Shown here piece after piece: positions 34,736 to 48,100 of a stretch of 64,000 bases of DNA; position 1 is the first letter of the stretch; every line of letters starts with the position of its first letter. Source of the stretch: Calendula officinalis. Its lineage: Eukaryota; Streptophyta; Magnoliopsida; Asterales; Asteraceae. The stretch is taken from NCBI GenBank assembly GCA_963853835.1, contig OY970834.1, positions 38,285,257 to 38,349,256 on the forward strand, in the 5' to 3' direction. A program made the translations under genes and the position numbers. The notes beneath the pieces were generated by a model, which made no database searches, was not told where the DNA came from, and saw only the letters and a list, made by a program, of their open reading frames with translations.

Positions 34736-35946
34736 ATGACGTCAAAAGATGCTCTTTCAATCGGAACCGATCTCAAACCTCTGGTTTTATACCGAGGTGA
34801 ATATGCACAGTGGAAAATACGATTTCTCCACTTTATTAAACATCATGAATTAGCTGTGTTTTATGAAGATGTTATTGCTATTCCAAATGCAAATCCTCCA
34901 GTTCTTGGTGGTCGGACTCCACTTCCTCCTGCTCGATAAAATGCTCAACAAAAACAACGAGCTAAAGCAGATTTACACTCTTTTTCATTCATGCTTCAAA
35001 GTTTACTAAATGAAATCTATAACAGCTTAGATAGTTTGACAACCGGTAAAGAACTTTGGGATGAAATACGAAAACAAATGGAGGGTACTATTTTAGGAAA
35101 TAAAGCGAAAATGGTTACCACTTTAAATTCCTATCAAACATTTAAAGCTAAACCCGGGGAAGATTTGAAAAGCACATATCATCGTTATTGTAATTTGTTG
35201 AATGACCTCCGTCGAAACAATCTGAAAAAGGAAAATCTTGAGATCAACATTAAGTTCATCAACAGTCTACTTCCCGAATGGGCTACATTTGGTAACAGTG
35301 CAATGCAACGCAAGGATCTTCACTTGATTGATGTTCATGAACTGTATGAGTATCTACTTCAAAATGCCCCCATGCTACAAGAGATAGTCAAAACTAAACA
35401 AGAAAATGCCAACACTCTTGATACTCTTGCTCTTCTTACAAAATAATATCAGTCCAATTCATTGGGTAAAATGAAAGAAAAAACTGAAGAACCTGCAATG
35501 GATACAACAGACGAAATGAAGAAAGAACTGGAACAACTTAAGCAAGCTATGTCTTTCATCTCAAGGTATGAGAAAAAGTATTATTCAACCCCAACAAACA
35601 ACAATCAGAGGTCTTCATCCACCTTTAAGTCTGCACCATCTGCTTCAATTACATCTGACAAACCAACAATAACACCTTTGGATCCAACAAAGAAGTGTTA
35701 CAATTGTGGTATTGCTGGTCATTACTCACATGATTGCAAAAAGCCAGAGTCCGTAATTCAGAATATTTTAAACGCAAGATGCTCATGGCTAAGCAGATAG
35801 AAGCTGGAAAAGTTTTATTAGCTGAAGATTTAAGTTGGATGGATGACTCAGATCCTGAAGATGAAGAACATTCGGCCAATTTATGCTTCATGGCACGTGA
35901 AAATGTTGAGCTCTCTGATCGTTCAAATGCAGATGCCAACAAATAA
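34736..35946 (+). pseudogene. gag of element A
   Basis: Capsid-like region. The N-terminal domain (LYRGEYAQWKIRFLHFI) and the UBN2-type core (GKELWDEIRKQMEG...LNSYQTFKAKPGEDLKSTYHRY) are readable in one frame, interrupted by TAA at 34937 and 35444. A CCHC zinc knuckle (CYNCGIAGHYSHDC, near 35698-35739) follows. The frame shifts just after the knuckle, near 35750, and continues with an acidic stretch to a stop at 35944. The stops are of the kind made by C-to-T change of CAA codons. Confidence 0.82.
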
Positions 35947-35967
35947 ATAGAGGTAATTAACTCTTTC

Positions 35968-37889
35968 TTGTCTAATTCTTCACATTTAATTGATTCTGAT
36001 AATAGTTTTGTAACGAACCAGATTTCTGAAATTAATTCTTTAAAACAAACCCTTTTATTTGAACGAAATTTAAATACTAAACTTCTAGAAAGTTTGACTG
36101 TTTTAGAAAACAAACATGAACAATTTGCTCATCATGGTGAACAACTTGAACATCATATTAAACAACATCAAACTATCAAACAAGAGAATCTGGAGTTACA
36201 AAATCAAGTATCAGAATTGACGGTTAAATGATATTAAGCATTTGTCTCATACAATTTCTGAAAAAGAAATTGAAATCACAAATCTCAAAAATACACAAAA
36301 TTCAACATCAAATGATCAAAATGATAAATATTACAAGCTATACATTGAAGCGTGTCATGATTATCAAATCACAAAAAACTGGTTGGAACGTAAACAAAAT
36401 GAATTTGATGAAAATGAATCACAATTTAAATCATTAAATACTCAAATAAAAGAATTATCAGAAACCCTTCATGAAAACGACATTCAAACATCACGGGAAT
36501 TAAATAACAAACAAAATGTCATACATCAACTTCAACATGATAAAATTTAACTTTCTTCTCATATCAAACACCTTGAAGAACTAATCGCCAAACGAGGACA
36601 AACTGATCAAACTATTCACTTGAACAAACCTAAAGATTTCAAATATTTCAATTCAAGAGAAAGACTGAGAGCCAACAATCCAGAATATCTTAAGATGGCT
36701 TGCAATGTTCTTCCTACATTGTATGATTCGAAATACATTCATGTAGATGTATGGCAGAGTTTCATTCGGATGACGGATGAGGAAGAAGAAATTGAGGTTT
36801 TCAACAGGGCTAAAAAGGAGAATGCACAAATTAGTTTCAATTATACTGAACTTAATAAAACATATGAAACTAAAAAGGCAAATTTTAAAAATGATGACTA
36901 TTTTCCAATTATTACCCTCTCTAATAATTTGAGATCAAGGGTAATGCTGTGCTTCAACAAAAAGTAACACGAAAGATCTATATACCCTCTCTAATTCTTG
37001 AAAAAAAATCTGCCAGCTGGAAACTGAATTAGATGAAATTCATAAGGCATTTGATAATGAAAAATCAGTCTTACAATCAAAAATCCATGATCTAGAAGAT
37101 AAAATTGTAGATTTGAAATCAGTTTCTAATCAAAGTGCTTCTCCAAAGCCAAAATCCGTCATTGAAAATTCTTCTTCTCCCAAAACTCCAATTCTTTTAA
37201 GAAGAGATTCTAATTCCCATGTTTTAAAATTTTCAGATACAACTTTAATTTCAAAGCTTAGGAGAACAATGCCAAGCGGGGTGAAAGAAGTTGAGCAGTT
37301 AAAGAAGTCTAATTCGACTAAGTCTAATATGCTTAAGTCAAAGGAACTTAAGAAGTCTAGATCTCCTTCGTTTTTCGCTTCTTCTTTTTCCAACTCCAAT
37401 AAATGTAATAACTCAACAAACTTTATTTCTCCTGCTATACTTTATGGCATTGTGTATGATTCTGTCATTTATCGTCCTGTTAATCATTCTGTTAATGGTG
37501 TAAATTTGATTGTTAAAACAGATAAAAATGGCAAAAAGATTTATTTTGATCGAAAAACTAATAAACCAATTTCTCAATATGATAGACGATATTTTGTTAG
37601 AAAAGATGCTTCGTGTGGTTCTCGACATGCTGTACTTCGCAAAAATGGTTCAATCATTCAATCATGTACAATTTGTTATCCAGAACCCTGCAAAACAATG
37701 CTCGCTAGATCTCACACACCTCTAACTACACGTTCTTCTTCCAAATCTCCAAAATCAGTCTATCGTGTAGTTTCTGCATCCAAATCTCCAACATCAGTAT
37801 ATCGCGTAGTTTCTAAGTCTAAATCGTCAAATTCCGTTTCATCGACTCCATCTAAGAATACAAATCAAAACTCATTCAAATTTGTTTAA
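35968..37889 (+). pseudogene. Coiled-coil extension between gag knuckle and protease of element A
   Basis: Broken frames encode Leu/Glu/Gln/Asn-rich heptad-like sequence (ISEINSLKQTLLFERNLNTK, QENLELQNQVSEL). A Ser/Lys-rich segment ends in repeated SKSPKSVYRVV-type units near 37740-37850. SIRE-lineage elements characteristically have such an extension. Stops and shifts are spread along it (for example near 36229, 36548 and 36965). Confidence 0.6.
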
Positions 37890-38099
37890 TATAAGTGGAT
37901 TAAAAATGAACAATCAAAATGGATTCTATATTCTCCTGAGAAATCCTTAAAATGGTCCATCAAATCAACTAAAGCAGAACTGCCTCCTTGCAGTTCCCCA
38001 AATCTCTAAATCTACACCCCTTTAAATATTCTTCATAAAACATGTATTACTAATCGACTAGGACCCATATCTGATTGGGTACCTTTTTGTTTTAATTGT

Positions 38100-40121
38100 T
38101 TTATGTAGAATATATGGTATCTTGATTCGGGTTGTTCACGACACATGACCGGAAACAAGACTTTGTTAACAAATTTTAGAGATAAATATTTAGGAACTGT
38201 TCGGTTTGGGAATGACCATTTAGCTGCCATCATGGGTATTGGAGATATAATTCGTCAAAATTTGATCATCCGAAATGTGACCTATGTTGAAGATCTTGCT
38301 CACAACCTTTTTAGTATTGGTCAATTTTGTGATAAAACATTGGAAGTAAATTTTCGCACAAAGAAATGTGCTGTTCGTACCTATGAAGGCAAAGAACTTC
38401 TTACCGGAAAGCGTGAGACGAATCTTTTTACAATCAATCTGAATGACGTGGCCGCTCTTGAAGAAGTATGTTTGTTTTCCACAGCATCATCGGATGAATC
38501 CTGGTTATGGCACCGTCGCATCTCTCACCTTAACTTTAAAACCATCAATAAATTGGTAAAAGGTGGTAATGTCTCTGGTCTTCCGGACGTTAAATTTGAA
38601 AAAGAATATCTATGTTCATCGTGTGAAATGGATAAAATGACTAAAAAGTCTCATAAATCCAAACCAGTTCCAAGTACTTCAAAACCGCTTGAATTATTAC
38701 ATATGGATTTATGTGGTCCCATGAGCGTTCAATCAATAGGTGGTAAAAAGTATGTATTGGTGATAGTTGATGATTATTCACGATATACTTGGGTTCATTT
38801 CTTACGTACAAAAGATGAAGCAGCCGATATCATTATCGCCTTCATTAAGAAAACTCAAACAAATATGGACTTAAAGGTTCATACCATTCGTACTGATAAT
38901 GGAACTGAATTTAAAAATCAAACTTTAGATTCTTTTCTTGCTTCAGTCGGAATAACCCATCAATTTTCCGCTGCCCGAACACCTCAACAAAATGGGGTTG
39001 TTGAACGAAGAAATCGTACCTTAGTTGAAGCTTCTCGTACCATGCTTTCATATTCTAAACTCTCATTATCTCTTTGGGCAGAAGCCATAAGTACGACATG
39101 TTTCACTCAAAATCGTTCAATCATCAACAAAGCATACAACAAAACTCCATATGAACTAATCAATAACCGCATTCCAAATGTCAAATTTTTACATATCTTT
39201 GGGAGTCGGTGCTTCATCCTGAATGATAAAGATAAATTGAATAAATTTGATGAAAAAGCTGTTGAAGGAATTTTTGTGGGATATTCAAGAGAATCTGCTT
39301 CCTATAGAGTATATAATCGGTCAAAACGGACGATTAGAGAAAGTGTAAACGTTAATTTTGATGAGACTTTTCCAATTGACTCACTCACTTCAGAAATCGA
39401 ATCTCTTTTACCTTCGTCGCCATCTCCTTCAACATCTGAAAATGATTATGATATCTTGTTTGAACATTTTTATGATGAATATCATAACATTCGACATAAA
39501 TTACTCGAGGAGGCTGGCGTTCCATTTCCAACAGTCGTTGAAGTTCAATCTATTACTGTACCTGATATACAAACTTCAAATTCAACGGATTCTCCTTCTC
39601 TTACTTCTACTCATCCAAATAACAATTTTTCTTCTTCACCTTCTATTTCACAAAATGAAATCCCATGATCTCCGGAAAATTCTTTACCTTTGCAACATCA
39701 ATCATGTCCGGACGATTCCCCACCCACGGATAATCAATCATCTCCGGTCAATTTGACAACTTCTGGTCAAGCTGCAACTACTTTAGATTTATCTTTAGTT
39801 CCAGCACAACCTCCACCTTTGGTGATTGATTTTTCAAAATTCAATGTTAAGCGTGTTGATCCTCCACCTTCTACATCAAATGTTCAAACTGCAATAATTC
39901 CTCATCGTGTATTCACTGATACTTCAAATCTTAATTCAGATCAACTTCCACTTCCTCATTCTCTTAAATGGACAAGAGAGCATCCTTTACATCAGATAAT
40001 TGGTGATCCTGAATCTTCTGTTCAAACCCGTCGAGCCACTGCTGATGAATGTCATCATACTGCATTTTTAAGCTCAAATGAACCAAAGAAGGTCAGTGAA
40101 GCTCTCTCCGACCCAGACTAG
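38100..40121 (+). pseudogene. Protease and integrase of element A
   Basis: The aspartic protease motif WYLDSGCSRHMTG begins at about 38115. It is followed by a GAG_pre-integrase zinc finger (WLWHRRISHLNFKTIN...CSSCEMDK) and a DDE integrase core. The core's catalytic residues sit in LHMDLCGPM, RTDNGTEFKN and QNGVVERRNRTLVE, and the copia C-terminal motifs FGSRCFIL and GIFVGYS follow. The frame is intact from 38145 to a TGA at 39666-39668 and resumes in the same frame to a TAG at 40119-40121. There the family expects Trp (SDPDW), so it is a TGG-to-TAG change. Confidence 0.88.
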
Positions 40122-40130
40122 ATTCTTGCT

Positions 40131-43100
40131 ATGCAAGAAGAAATAAATCAATTTGAAAGATTAAAAGTTTGGCGTCTTGTTCCAAAACCTCCCGGAAAAT
40201 CTGTAATAGGTACGAAGTGGATTTTCAAAAACAAGAAGGATGAGAATGGGATTGTAGTTCGTAATAAAGCACGTTTAGTTGCTAAAGGGTATGCTCAACA
40301 GGAGGGTATTGACTTTGAAGAAACGTTTGTTCCAGTTGCACGAATAGAAGCCATTCGAATATTTTTGGCATATGCAGCACATAAGAATTTTACTATCTAT
40401 CAAATGGATGTAAAAACTGCATTTTTAAACGGCATACTCAAAGAAGAAGTGTTCATTCATCAACCCGAAGGTTTTGTAGATCCACACTTGCCTAATTATG
40501 TTAATATTCTCGACAAAGCTTTGTATGGCCTGAAACAAGCTCCTCGTGCGTGGTATGATGTGCTATCCAAATTCTTGGTTGATTCTGGTTTTTCAAAAGG
40601 TAAAATCGATACAACTCTTTTCATCAAACGCCAAGGGGAAGATATTGTTCTTATTCAAATTTATGTCGATGATATTATCTTTGGTTCTACAAATCCCAAA
40701 TACTGCAAAAAGTTCTCTGATCTTATGGTTAAACGTTTTGAGATGACTATAATGGGTGAAATGAACTTCTTTCTTGTCCTTCAAGTTCGCCAATTACCTA
40801 CGGGGATCTTCATTGTAACGACCGGAATTTTGTGTTAAATAAATTCTAAGAAAATATGATAAATAAGGATAAATCATTTAAAAGACGTGGGAACTGGTTT
40901 CGTGTCATTTGGATACCGTATGAGAAAGTTATGGACGAAACCGGGTCGAGACAAAGGTTGGAAAATGCATCCTGGCTGCATTGGGTAGTTCGCGGCGCGA
41001 ACTGTAGTTCGCGATCGCGAACTTCCAACAGAAAGTTTGGGGTTTTTGGCGATCGAAGTTCACGGCCAGCTCACGATCGGGAAAAGTTCGCGAAAAGGGA
41101 AGTTCGCGGCGCGAACTCGTCAGACAGAGCATTAAAATCGGGTTTTGGCTCATTTATGTCATTTGCAAACCCTAGTTTCTCTCCCAGCGAGTTTGTATAC
41201 GATTTTGAGTGCAAAGGGTCGTTTGGAGCTGATTTCTTGGTCAAATCTTGTGATACTTCACTCCTAGTTGAAGATTAAAGGTAAAACTTCACTTCTTGAT
41301 CATGGTAGCTTTAGATCTATGGATTTCTAGGCTTGGGTTTGAAACCCTAGTTATTGGGGTTATGGTTAATGGTGAAATAAATGATGTATACACTTATTAG
41401 ATGGTATTTTAACAAGAGAATCAAGTGTATGGTTAAGATTGGTAAGAATCTTAAGGGTTGGTTAAACCTAGGGTTTTATGAACCATCAAAATTGGGGGAA
41501 AATGTTATTAAAGGGTGTTTATTGATAAATGGACACATTGTTAGTAGTATGTGATGTTAAATATCTTGTGATTGATGTATTAGGCTTTTGGTGAAGTCTT
41601 GGAAGATTGGTTGATTGTTGGAGCAAGGAATTGGGTGTGAAGAACACATTTGGAGCATTAATTGCTAAGGTGAGTACGTGTGGACTTTACTGAGTACATA
41701 GCCATTGAAATATGTTTTCTTACTTGTGATCTGGTCTATTTGATTAATTGTGTAGACTATTAATATGTAGAGTTAGTTATATATTATTATGAATATTAAA
41801 ACTAACTTGTTTGATGATTTATGAGATAGCCAAGGGCTTAGAGGGTATAACTCGAGAAGTTATGAGGTGTGATAGTGTGGCGGTGATTCGGGGGATCCCC
41901 GGTCACTTTGGATGGGGCGGATTGGGCATCGACCCATGGACCATCATGTGTTAGGAGGCTTGCTACCGGACGGGATCCGGCTAGAAGTCGGGTAACGGTA
42001 GATTGGGCGATTCCCTCTTACCGTTACCATAAGGCTTATTAAGGCGGGGGATCCCCGATTAATAAGTATGTGAGATGACGGGTTATTTGGAGATGTTCCG
42101 GTTAACTAGATAGACTTGCTAGGAAGACAAGAATGATAGAGTCACAATAGGGTGGCTAAATGTATGATGATGAGATATATATATATTATTATATATAATG
42201 TGATATTTGTTGTTTTATCAGGGTCTAAACCCATGTAGCTCACGAGACTTTCTTGTCTCACGTACTCCTTGTTTGTTTTGCTATGTACTCGGGTTCGGGA
42301 TCGAAGATTTAGGTTCGCATGGATAGAGTTGCGGGGCCTAGAATAGAAGAACATTAGAGTGGATTTGTGCTTAGCTTTGGTTTTGATATACTTTGTAACA
42401 CCAAACCTCATACTCTGATTTTCATACCAAAGGTTTTTGTAAATCCATATTTTGAAACCGTTCTTCTATTTAATAAATGGAATATTTTGGTAAAATGTTT
42501 TGTTATAAAAATTCAGGTGTTACATTCATCAATCAATCCAAGTATATAACTGATCTCTTGAAGAAATATCTTATGGATGATTGTAAACCAATTCCGACAC
42601 CGATGTCACCTGGTTCGAAATTGCATGCTGATCCTGATGGCAAACTTGTTGATATTACAAATTATCGGGGGATGATCGGATCTTTGTTGTATCTTACTTC
42701 CAGTCGACCAGACATTATGTTCTCTACTTGCATATGTGCTCGGTATCAGGCTGCTCCTAAAGAATCACATCTTCAAGCCGTCAAACGTATATTTCGTTAT
42801 CTGAAGGGTACTCGAGATCTTGGTCTTTGGTATCCTAAAGAAACTTCTTTTGAATTGACTACATTTTCTGATGCTGACCATGCTGGATGTATGCTGGATC
42901 GCAAGAGTACATCTGGAAGTGTCCAATTTCTGGGTGATAAATTGGTGAGCTGGTCTTCACGAAAGCAAAATTGCAGAAGCAGAATATGTTGCTGCTGCAA
43001 GCTGCTAATCCCAGGTAATTTGGATGCAATCACAATTAAAAGATTATGGCTTTTCATACAGTCGTATTCCTTTATATTGTGATTCACGAAGTGCAATTTC

Positions 43101-43308
43101 AATTTCATGCAATCCTGTTCAACATTCCAAAACTAAACATATTGATCTTCGATATCATTTTATAAAAGACCATGTTGAACACGGTAATGTGGAATTGTAC
43201 TTCGTTTCAACTGACTATCAATTAGCTGATTTTTTTACCAAGGCTTTAGACAAAAAACGCTTTAATTTTCTTGTGTCTAAGCTTGGTATGCTAAATCTCA
43301 AAGCTTAA
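40131..43308 (+). pseudogene. Reverse transcriptase and RNase H of element A, split by a solo LTR
   Basis: The RT part (40131-40813) carries VIGTKWIFKNKKDENG, KARLVAKGYAQQEGIDFEET, MDVKTAFLNG, LYGLKQAPRAWYD and the catalytic YVDD in IQIYVDDIIFG. The protein is cut after the GIFI codons by the 1.7-kb solo LTR. It resumes at 42525 (QSKYITDLLKKY), with RNase H following (FSDADHAGCMLDRKSTSG...). A small deletion near 42970 removes the ALSTAEAE-type segment and shifts the frame. The end (HIDLRYHFIKDHV...LADFFTKALD) is readable at 43024-43308. Confidence 0.88.
40814..42524 (+). mobile_element. Gypsy-type solo LTR inside element A
   Basis: 1711 bp, TGTAACGACCGGAATTTTGT...TTCAGGTGTTACA, bounded by the 5-bp target duplication TTCAT (40809-40813 and 42525-42529). 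No internal retrotransposon sequence is present, so it is a solo LTR left by LTR-LTR recombination. Near its left end is a cluster of GTTCGCG/CGCGAAC motifs (about 40990-41120), including the perfect palindrome AGTTCGCGATCGCGAACT. The LTR at 62565 shares this motif, so they are related families. Confidence 0.9.
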
Positions 43309-43624
43309 ACCGTTTTACTGCTTTATTTTTTTTTTGTTTTTAATTTTTTTTAATAATAATAATAAAATAGCTTTCAAGTACATCAGCTTGAAACCCGTTT
43401 TTCAATGTCATCATTGGTTGAGGGGGGAGAATTTTTATATTCACTTGTCAAGGGAGAGAAAATAGACATTCATATGTCAAGGGGGAGCATAACTGCTTTA
43501 TGATTTTTGAAAAACAAATGTCGATGGGAGCATTCTTTATAAACGCTAAATAATGTTTCAATGCTCCTTTCAAAATTTTTTTAATTATCAATATGGGGTA
43601 TCCATTTTTGTAATATCCCTAAAC

Positions 43625-43667
43625 GATCTCTTTACCAATCTCAATTGGTACTGATTGCATCTGTTTA
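43625..43667 (+). repeat. Stem-loop motif copy 1
   Basis: GATCTC, then stem TACCAAT / ATTGGTA with loop CTCA, then GATTGCATCTGTTTA. Confidence 0.85.
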
Positions 43668-43795
43668 TTACAAATTTTCTTATTCTATCTTGATAATAAT
43701 TTTTTTTTACCTCAAACAGTTTTTCAACCTCTTACATATTTACAATCACACAAGGTTATCAATGTTGAGTATTAGCTTTTGCAATATTCATAAAT

Positions 43796-43838
43796 GATCT
43801 CTTTACCAGTCTAGGTTGGTACTGATTGCATCTGTTTA
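43796..43838 (+). repeat. Stem-loop motif copy 2
   Basis: Same frame of conserved ends. Stem TACCA / TGGTA, extendable by two G-U-type pairs. Confidence 0.82.
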
Positions 43839-44116
43839 TTGCAAATTCTCTTATTTCTCATTGCTACCTTTGTGTTCCTTCATTGTCAAACTTCTTCAAT
43901 TGTAAATCAAAATTTTCTCCTCATATTACAATTTTCATTTTCCAAATCAATACTCAACTACAAATATTTTTTTAATCATATTGAGTTGTTGACATCACAA
44001 TCTCATAAATTCTTTATTAATCTGTGATGCTCAACATTCCAAAATTTTTTAACTAACTTTGTGCTCACAATGAGGTGTTCACAACGTAGGATACAAATTT
44101 TGTCATATTCGTAAAC

Positions 44117-44159
44117 GATCTCTTTACTAGTCTCGATTAGTAAAGATTGCATCTGTTTA
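44117..44159 (+). repeat. Stem-loop motif copy 3
   Basis: Stem CTTTACTA / TAGTAAAG (8 pairs), with the conserved GATTGCATCTGTTTA after it. Confidence 0.85.
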
Positions 44160-44282
44160 TGACAAATTTTTCGTCTCCTGCGTTGTGGCTCACTTTTTCA
44201 AAACCCTGATTTTGCACATAATGTTTTCCATTTTTAAATGACTTGTTTGCAACACTCAACACAATTTGCTGTTAAATTCGTC

Positions 44283-44325
44283 GATCTCTTTACTGATTTC
44301 AATCAGTACTGATTGCATCTGTTTT
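44283..44325 (+). repeat. Stem-loop motif copy 4
   Basis: Stem TACTGAT / ATCAGTA with loop TTCA, followed by the conserved GATTGCATCTGTTT. Confidence 0.85.
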
Positions 44326-44426
44326 TAACACCATCTTGGATTGATTGTTCTTACTATTTTTCAAACGATTTTCATTCTTAAAAGATCAATGGAGAAATCA
44401 TTTTTCATCTTCTCTAAAATGCTAAG

Positions 44427-44602
44427 TGTCATGAAGAATAAAACTCGGATGGATAGCTTACTGTATTGTATTTGTATATCTTTACAAGAAGAGTGAAACC
44501 CCATATATATAGGGATTCAAATGAAGTGAAACGGTTCCCACATAAGTGCAATATAATTGCACATCAATGCACATAACTGATAGACATTAATATATTCCAA
44601 CA
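44427..44602 (-). repeat. 3' LTR of element B
   Basis: 176 bp, TG...CA ends, two differences from the partner at 48512-48687. It contains a CCATATATATAGGG TATA-like box. Confidence 0.92.
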
Positions 44603-44609
44603 CTCCCCC

Positions 44610-47600
44610 TCAATCTGGATCATAGATATTGATCATGCCCAGCTTGTTACAAAAGTGGCGAACACGACTTCCTGGTAACGCCTTAGTAAAGACATCAGCC
44701 AACTGATCTTCACTCATCACATGTGGCGTTTTGATAGTTCCATCTTCTAATTTTTCACGAGTAAAGTGACAATCAACTTCTATGTGTTTAGTGCGTTCAT
44801 GGAATACCGGATTGCTCGCAATATAAATAGATGCCTTGTTGTCACACATTAGGTCCATGGGTCCAGACTGAGCAAAACCAAGTTCACTAAGTAGATTACG
44901 AATCCATACAAGTTCACAAGTGGTCTGTGCCATGGCTCTATATTCAGATTCAGCACTTGATCGGGAAACCACGTTCTGTTTCTTGCTTTTCCAGGATACT
45001 AGGTTTCCACCAACAAAGACACAATATCCAGTTGTAGAGCGTCTATTATTAGGATCACCATTATAGTCGGCATCAGTAAAACCCTTGATGGTGTGATGAC
45101 CATGATTTTCGTACAAAATACCACGGCCTGGGGTATTCTTTAAGTATTTCAGAATGTGACTCACAGCATCCCAATGTGAAGTTCTTGGAGATGACATAAA
45201 TTGACTGATAACACTAACCGGGAAAGCAATATCAGGTCTAGTAAGAGTGAGATAATTTAATTTTCCAACAATCCTTCTATATTTTTCTGGATCTTTAAGA
45301 AGATCTCCTTCATCTGATCGTAACTTTACATTTGGAACCATCGGTGCAGTACACATCTTTGCTTCAATCATACCAGACTCACTCAGCACATCCAAGCAAT
45401 ACTTTCTTTGAGATAAACATATGCCTTTTTTACTACGAGAAACTTCAATACCCAAGAAATATTTAAAGGACCTAAATCCTTTGTCTGAAACCGAGTTCCA
45501 AGAAATGATTTTAATTTGTTAATTCCTGCTTCATCACTTCCAGTAATTACAATATCATCTACATAAACGACGAGTAAAATACATCCAGATGTTGATGAAG
45601 TATAAAATACTGAGTGATCATATGCACTTCTTCGCATACCAAATTCGGTTACAACAGCATGAAATTTTCCAAACCAGGCACGAGGGGATTGCTTTAAGCC
45701 ATACAAGGCTTTCTGTAGTTTGCATACTTTCCCATACTCCCCCTGAGCAACAAACCCAGGTGGTTGCTCCATGTAAACTTCTTCTTGCAAATCACCATGT
45801 AAGAAAGCATTCTTGACATCAAGTTGATGTAGAGCCCATTCATAGGTTGCAACCAAAGAAACAAATAACCGAACAGAAGTAAGTTTAGCAACAGGGGAAA
45901 AGGTCTAAGAATAATCGACACCGTATGTCTGAGCATAACCCTTAGCCACTAACCGAGCTTTTAGACGAGCCAATGATCCATCGGGATTAACCTTGATCAT
46001 GAATATCCATTTACAACCAATGGCCTTTTTATGAACGGGTAAATCAACTAATGCCTAAGTGCCATTATGTTCAAGAGCGTTCATTTCCTCAATCATAGCG
46101 GCACGCCATCCAGAGTGAGCCAATGCTTCACCAACAGTTTTCGGAACTGAGACAGAATCTAGTGTAGTAACAAAAGCACGAGAGGATTCCGACAAGTTGT
46201 CATAAGACACATAAGAAGCAACAGGGTAAGTGCATGTACGTTTACCCTTCCGAAGAGCAATAGGAAGATCTGAATCAGAGGTGTTGGGTTCAGGAGTATC
46301 ATGAGGAGCATCACTCGGTGACTCGCTAGGAGGATCTGTCGACGAAGATGGTGGTATTGGATCGACATTTGCTGTAGAACGAGGTCGTCTACTATAAACA
46401 TGTTCAAAGCGGTCAGGTTGGCTTGGTTGCTCGGAAACGATTGTGGCAGGTGTGTATATGGTTGTATAGATTAACAAATCATCATTTTCCTCATTATTGC
46501 GGGATGTGGACATCGGAAAGAAAGGTAAGTCTTCATGAAAAGTGACATCCCGGGAAACCACATAACGTTGGAGAGTAGGCGAAAAACATCGATATCCTTT
46601 CTGAAGACGAGAGTATCCAAGAAAAACACATTTGAGAGACTTAGGGTCTAATTTGGTGTTGGTAGGTCGAGTGTCCCGAACAAAGCATGTACTACCAAAA
46701 ATCTTAGGCTCAATTGGAAATAACGAATTTCTTGGAAACAAAGCAGAATACGGAATCTTACCACCGAGAATTGCTGAAGGCATACGATTTATAAGAAAGC
46801 AAGCCGTTGACACTGCATCAGCCCAAAAAGGTTTTGGAACATTCATTTGAAACATTAGTGCACGAGCCACTTCAAGAAGATGACGATTCTTTCGCTCTGC
46901 AACACCGTTTTGAGCTGGTGTATCAACACAAGATGATTCGTGAAGAATACCATTCTGAAGCATATAGGACTGAAATGACTCAGAAACAAATTCCTTGGCG
47001 TTATCACTGCGTAAAACTTGAACAGGAACATTAAATTGAGTTTTCACTTCAGCAACAAACGAACAAAAGTGAGTAAATACTTCAGAACGGCTTTTCATTA
47101 TATAAAGCCATGTAACACGAGAATAATCATCAATAAAGGTAACAAAATACCGAAAACCCGTTTTAGAAGTAATAGGGCATGGTCCCCAAACATCCGAATG
47201 AACTAACTCAAATGGGGAACTAGCCCGTTTATTTACTCGAGGGCTTAAATGGGTACGTTTGTGTTTAGCAAACTCACAAGAATCACAATTAAGAGATGTC
47301 AAATGTGAAAATTCAGGACACAATCTCTTCAAATTCTGAATAGATGGGTGACCTAGACGACAATGTGCTTCAAATGGAGATGGTGACCTCTATCCAACTA
47401 ATGATTTGGATATCTCTGGTTCAAACACATAAAGGCCATCAGATTTTCGCCCTCTACCAATAACCTTCTTTGTCTTAAGATCTTTGAAGACACAATGATC
47501 AGGGTAAAATTTGACAGTACATTGTAAATTGCTTGTAATTTTACCAACAGACAACAAATTAAATGAAAATTGAGGAAGACTTAACACCGAAGATAATGAA

Positions 47601-48100
47601 ATAGAAGGGCTAAGATTAACAGTTCTGGACCCAAGTACTTGTGAAGCAGACCCATCAGCAATAGTGACATGGGATGTGGATGCACGTGTAGTAAAATCAG
47701 AGAATATATGTGAGTTACCTCTCATGTGATCTGAAGCTCCAGAATCGATAACCCATTTGTTTGCTGATGTAAATAAACAATTTCCAGATTCAACAAGGTT
47801 AGCAACATACACAAATGAGACCCCTCGTTTCTTCACGACCATATAAGAGCAGAATGTCATAAATTGTAGTCTTGTTACAGTAGCCATATATATGATAATC
47901 ACCACAAATGGTTTTGGTATAATAAAATCCAAATGACAAAACATTTGTAACCAAAGTCTCGTTAATAAATCAAAACCCGACACCATACAGATTCCCGAAG
48001 TCAAAATCATGTTAGAAATCTTCATCAAAAATCTCCGTGAAACTGAATGAAATTTCTTAAATATTTCAGATAGAAATACCAACTCAAAACAGAAAGCCAA
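44610..48100 (-). pseudogene. pol polyprotein of element B (protease to RNase H)
   Basis: Read on the minus strand. The protease comes first (WVIDSGASDHM near 47755). Next is the GAG_pre-integrase finger (RLCPEFSHLTSLNCDSCEFA). The DDE integrase has its catalytic residues in VHSDVWGPCP, LRSDNAKEFV and NGVAERKNRHLLE. The reverse transcriptase shows LDVKNAFLHGDLQEEVYM, LYGLKQSPRAWF and VVYVDDIVITG. RNase H shows FTDADYNGDPNNRRSTTGY and HIEVDCHFTREKL, ending near 44610. The frame is continuous apart from stops at 47390, 46055 (a TGG-to-TAG type change) and 45905 and a frameshift near 45455. It is a typical non-SIRE copia pol. Upstream of 47760 the sequence has hydrophobic, non-gag-like frames only. 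Confidence 0.88.

Noticed and set aside
43309..44426. Envelope-like gene expected in some SIRE elements
   Set aside because: No long frame, signal peptide or membrane segment remains between RNase H and the 3' LTR outside element B.
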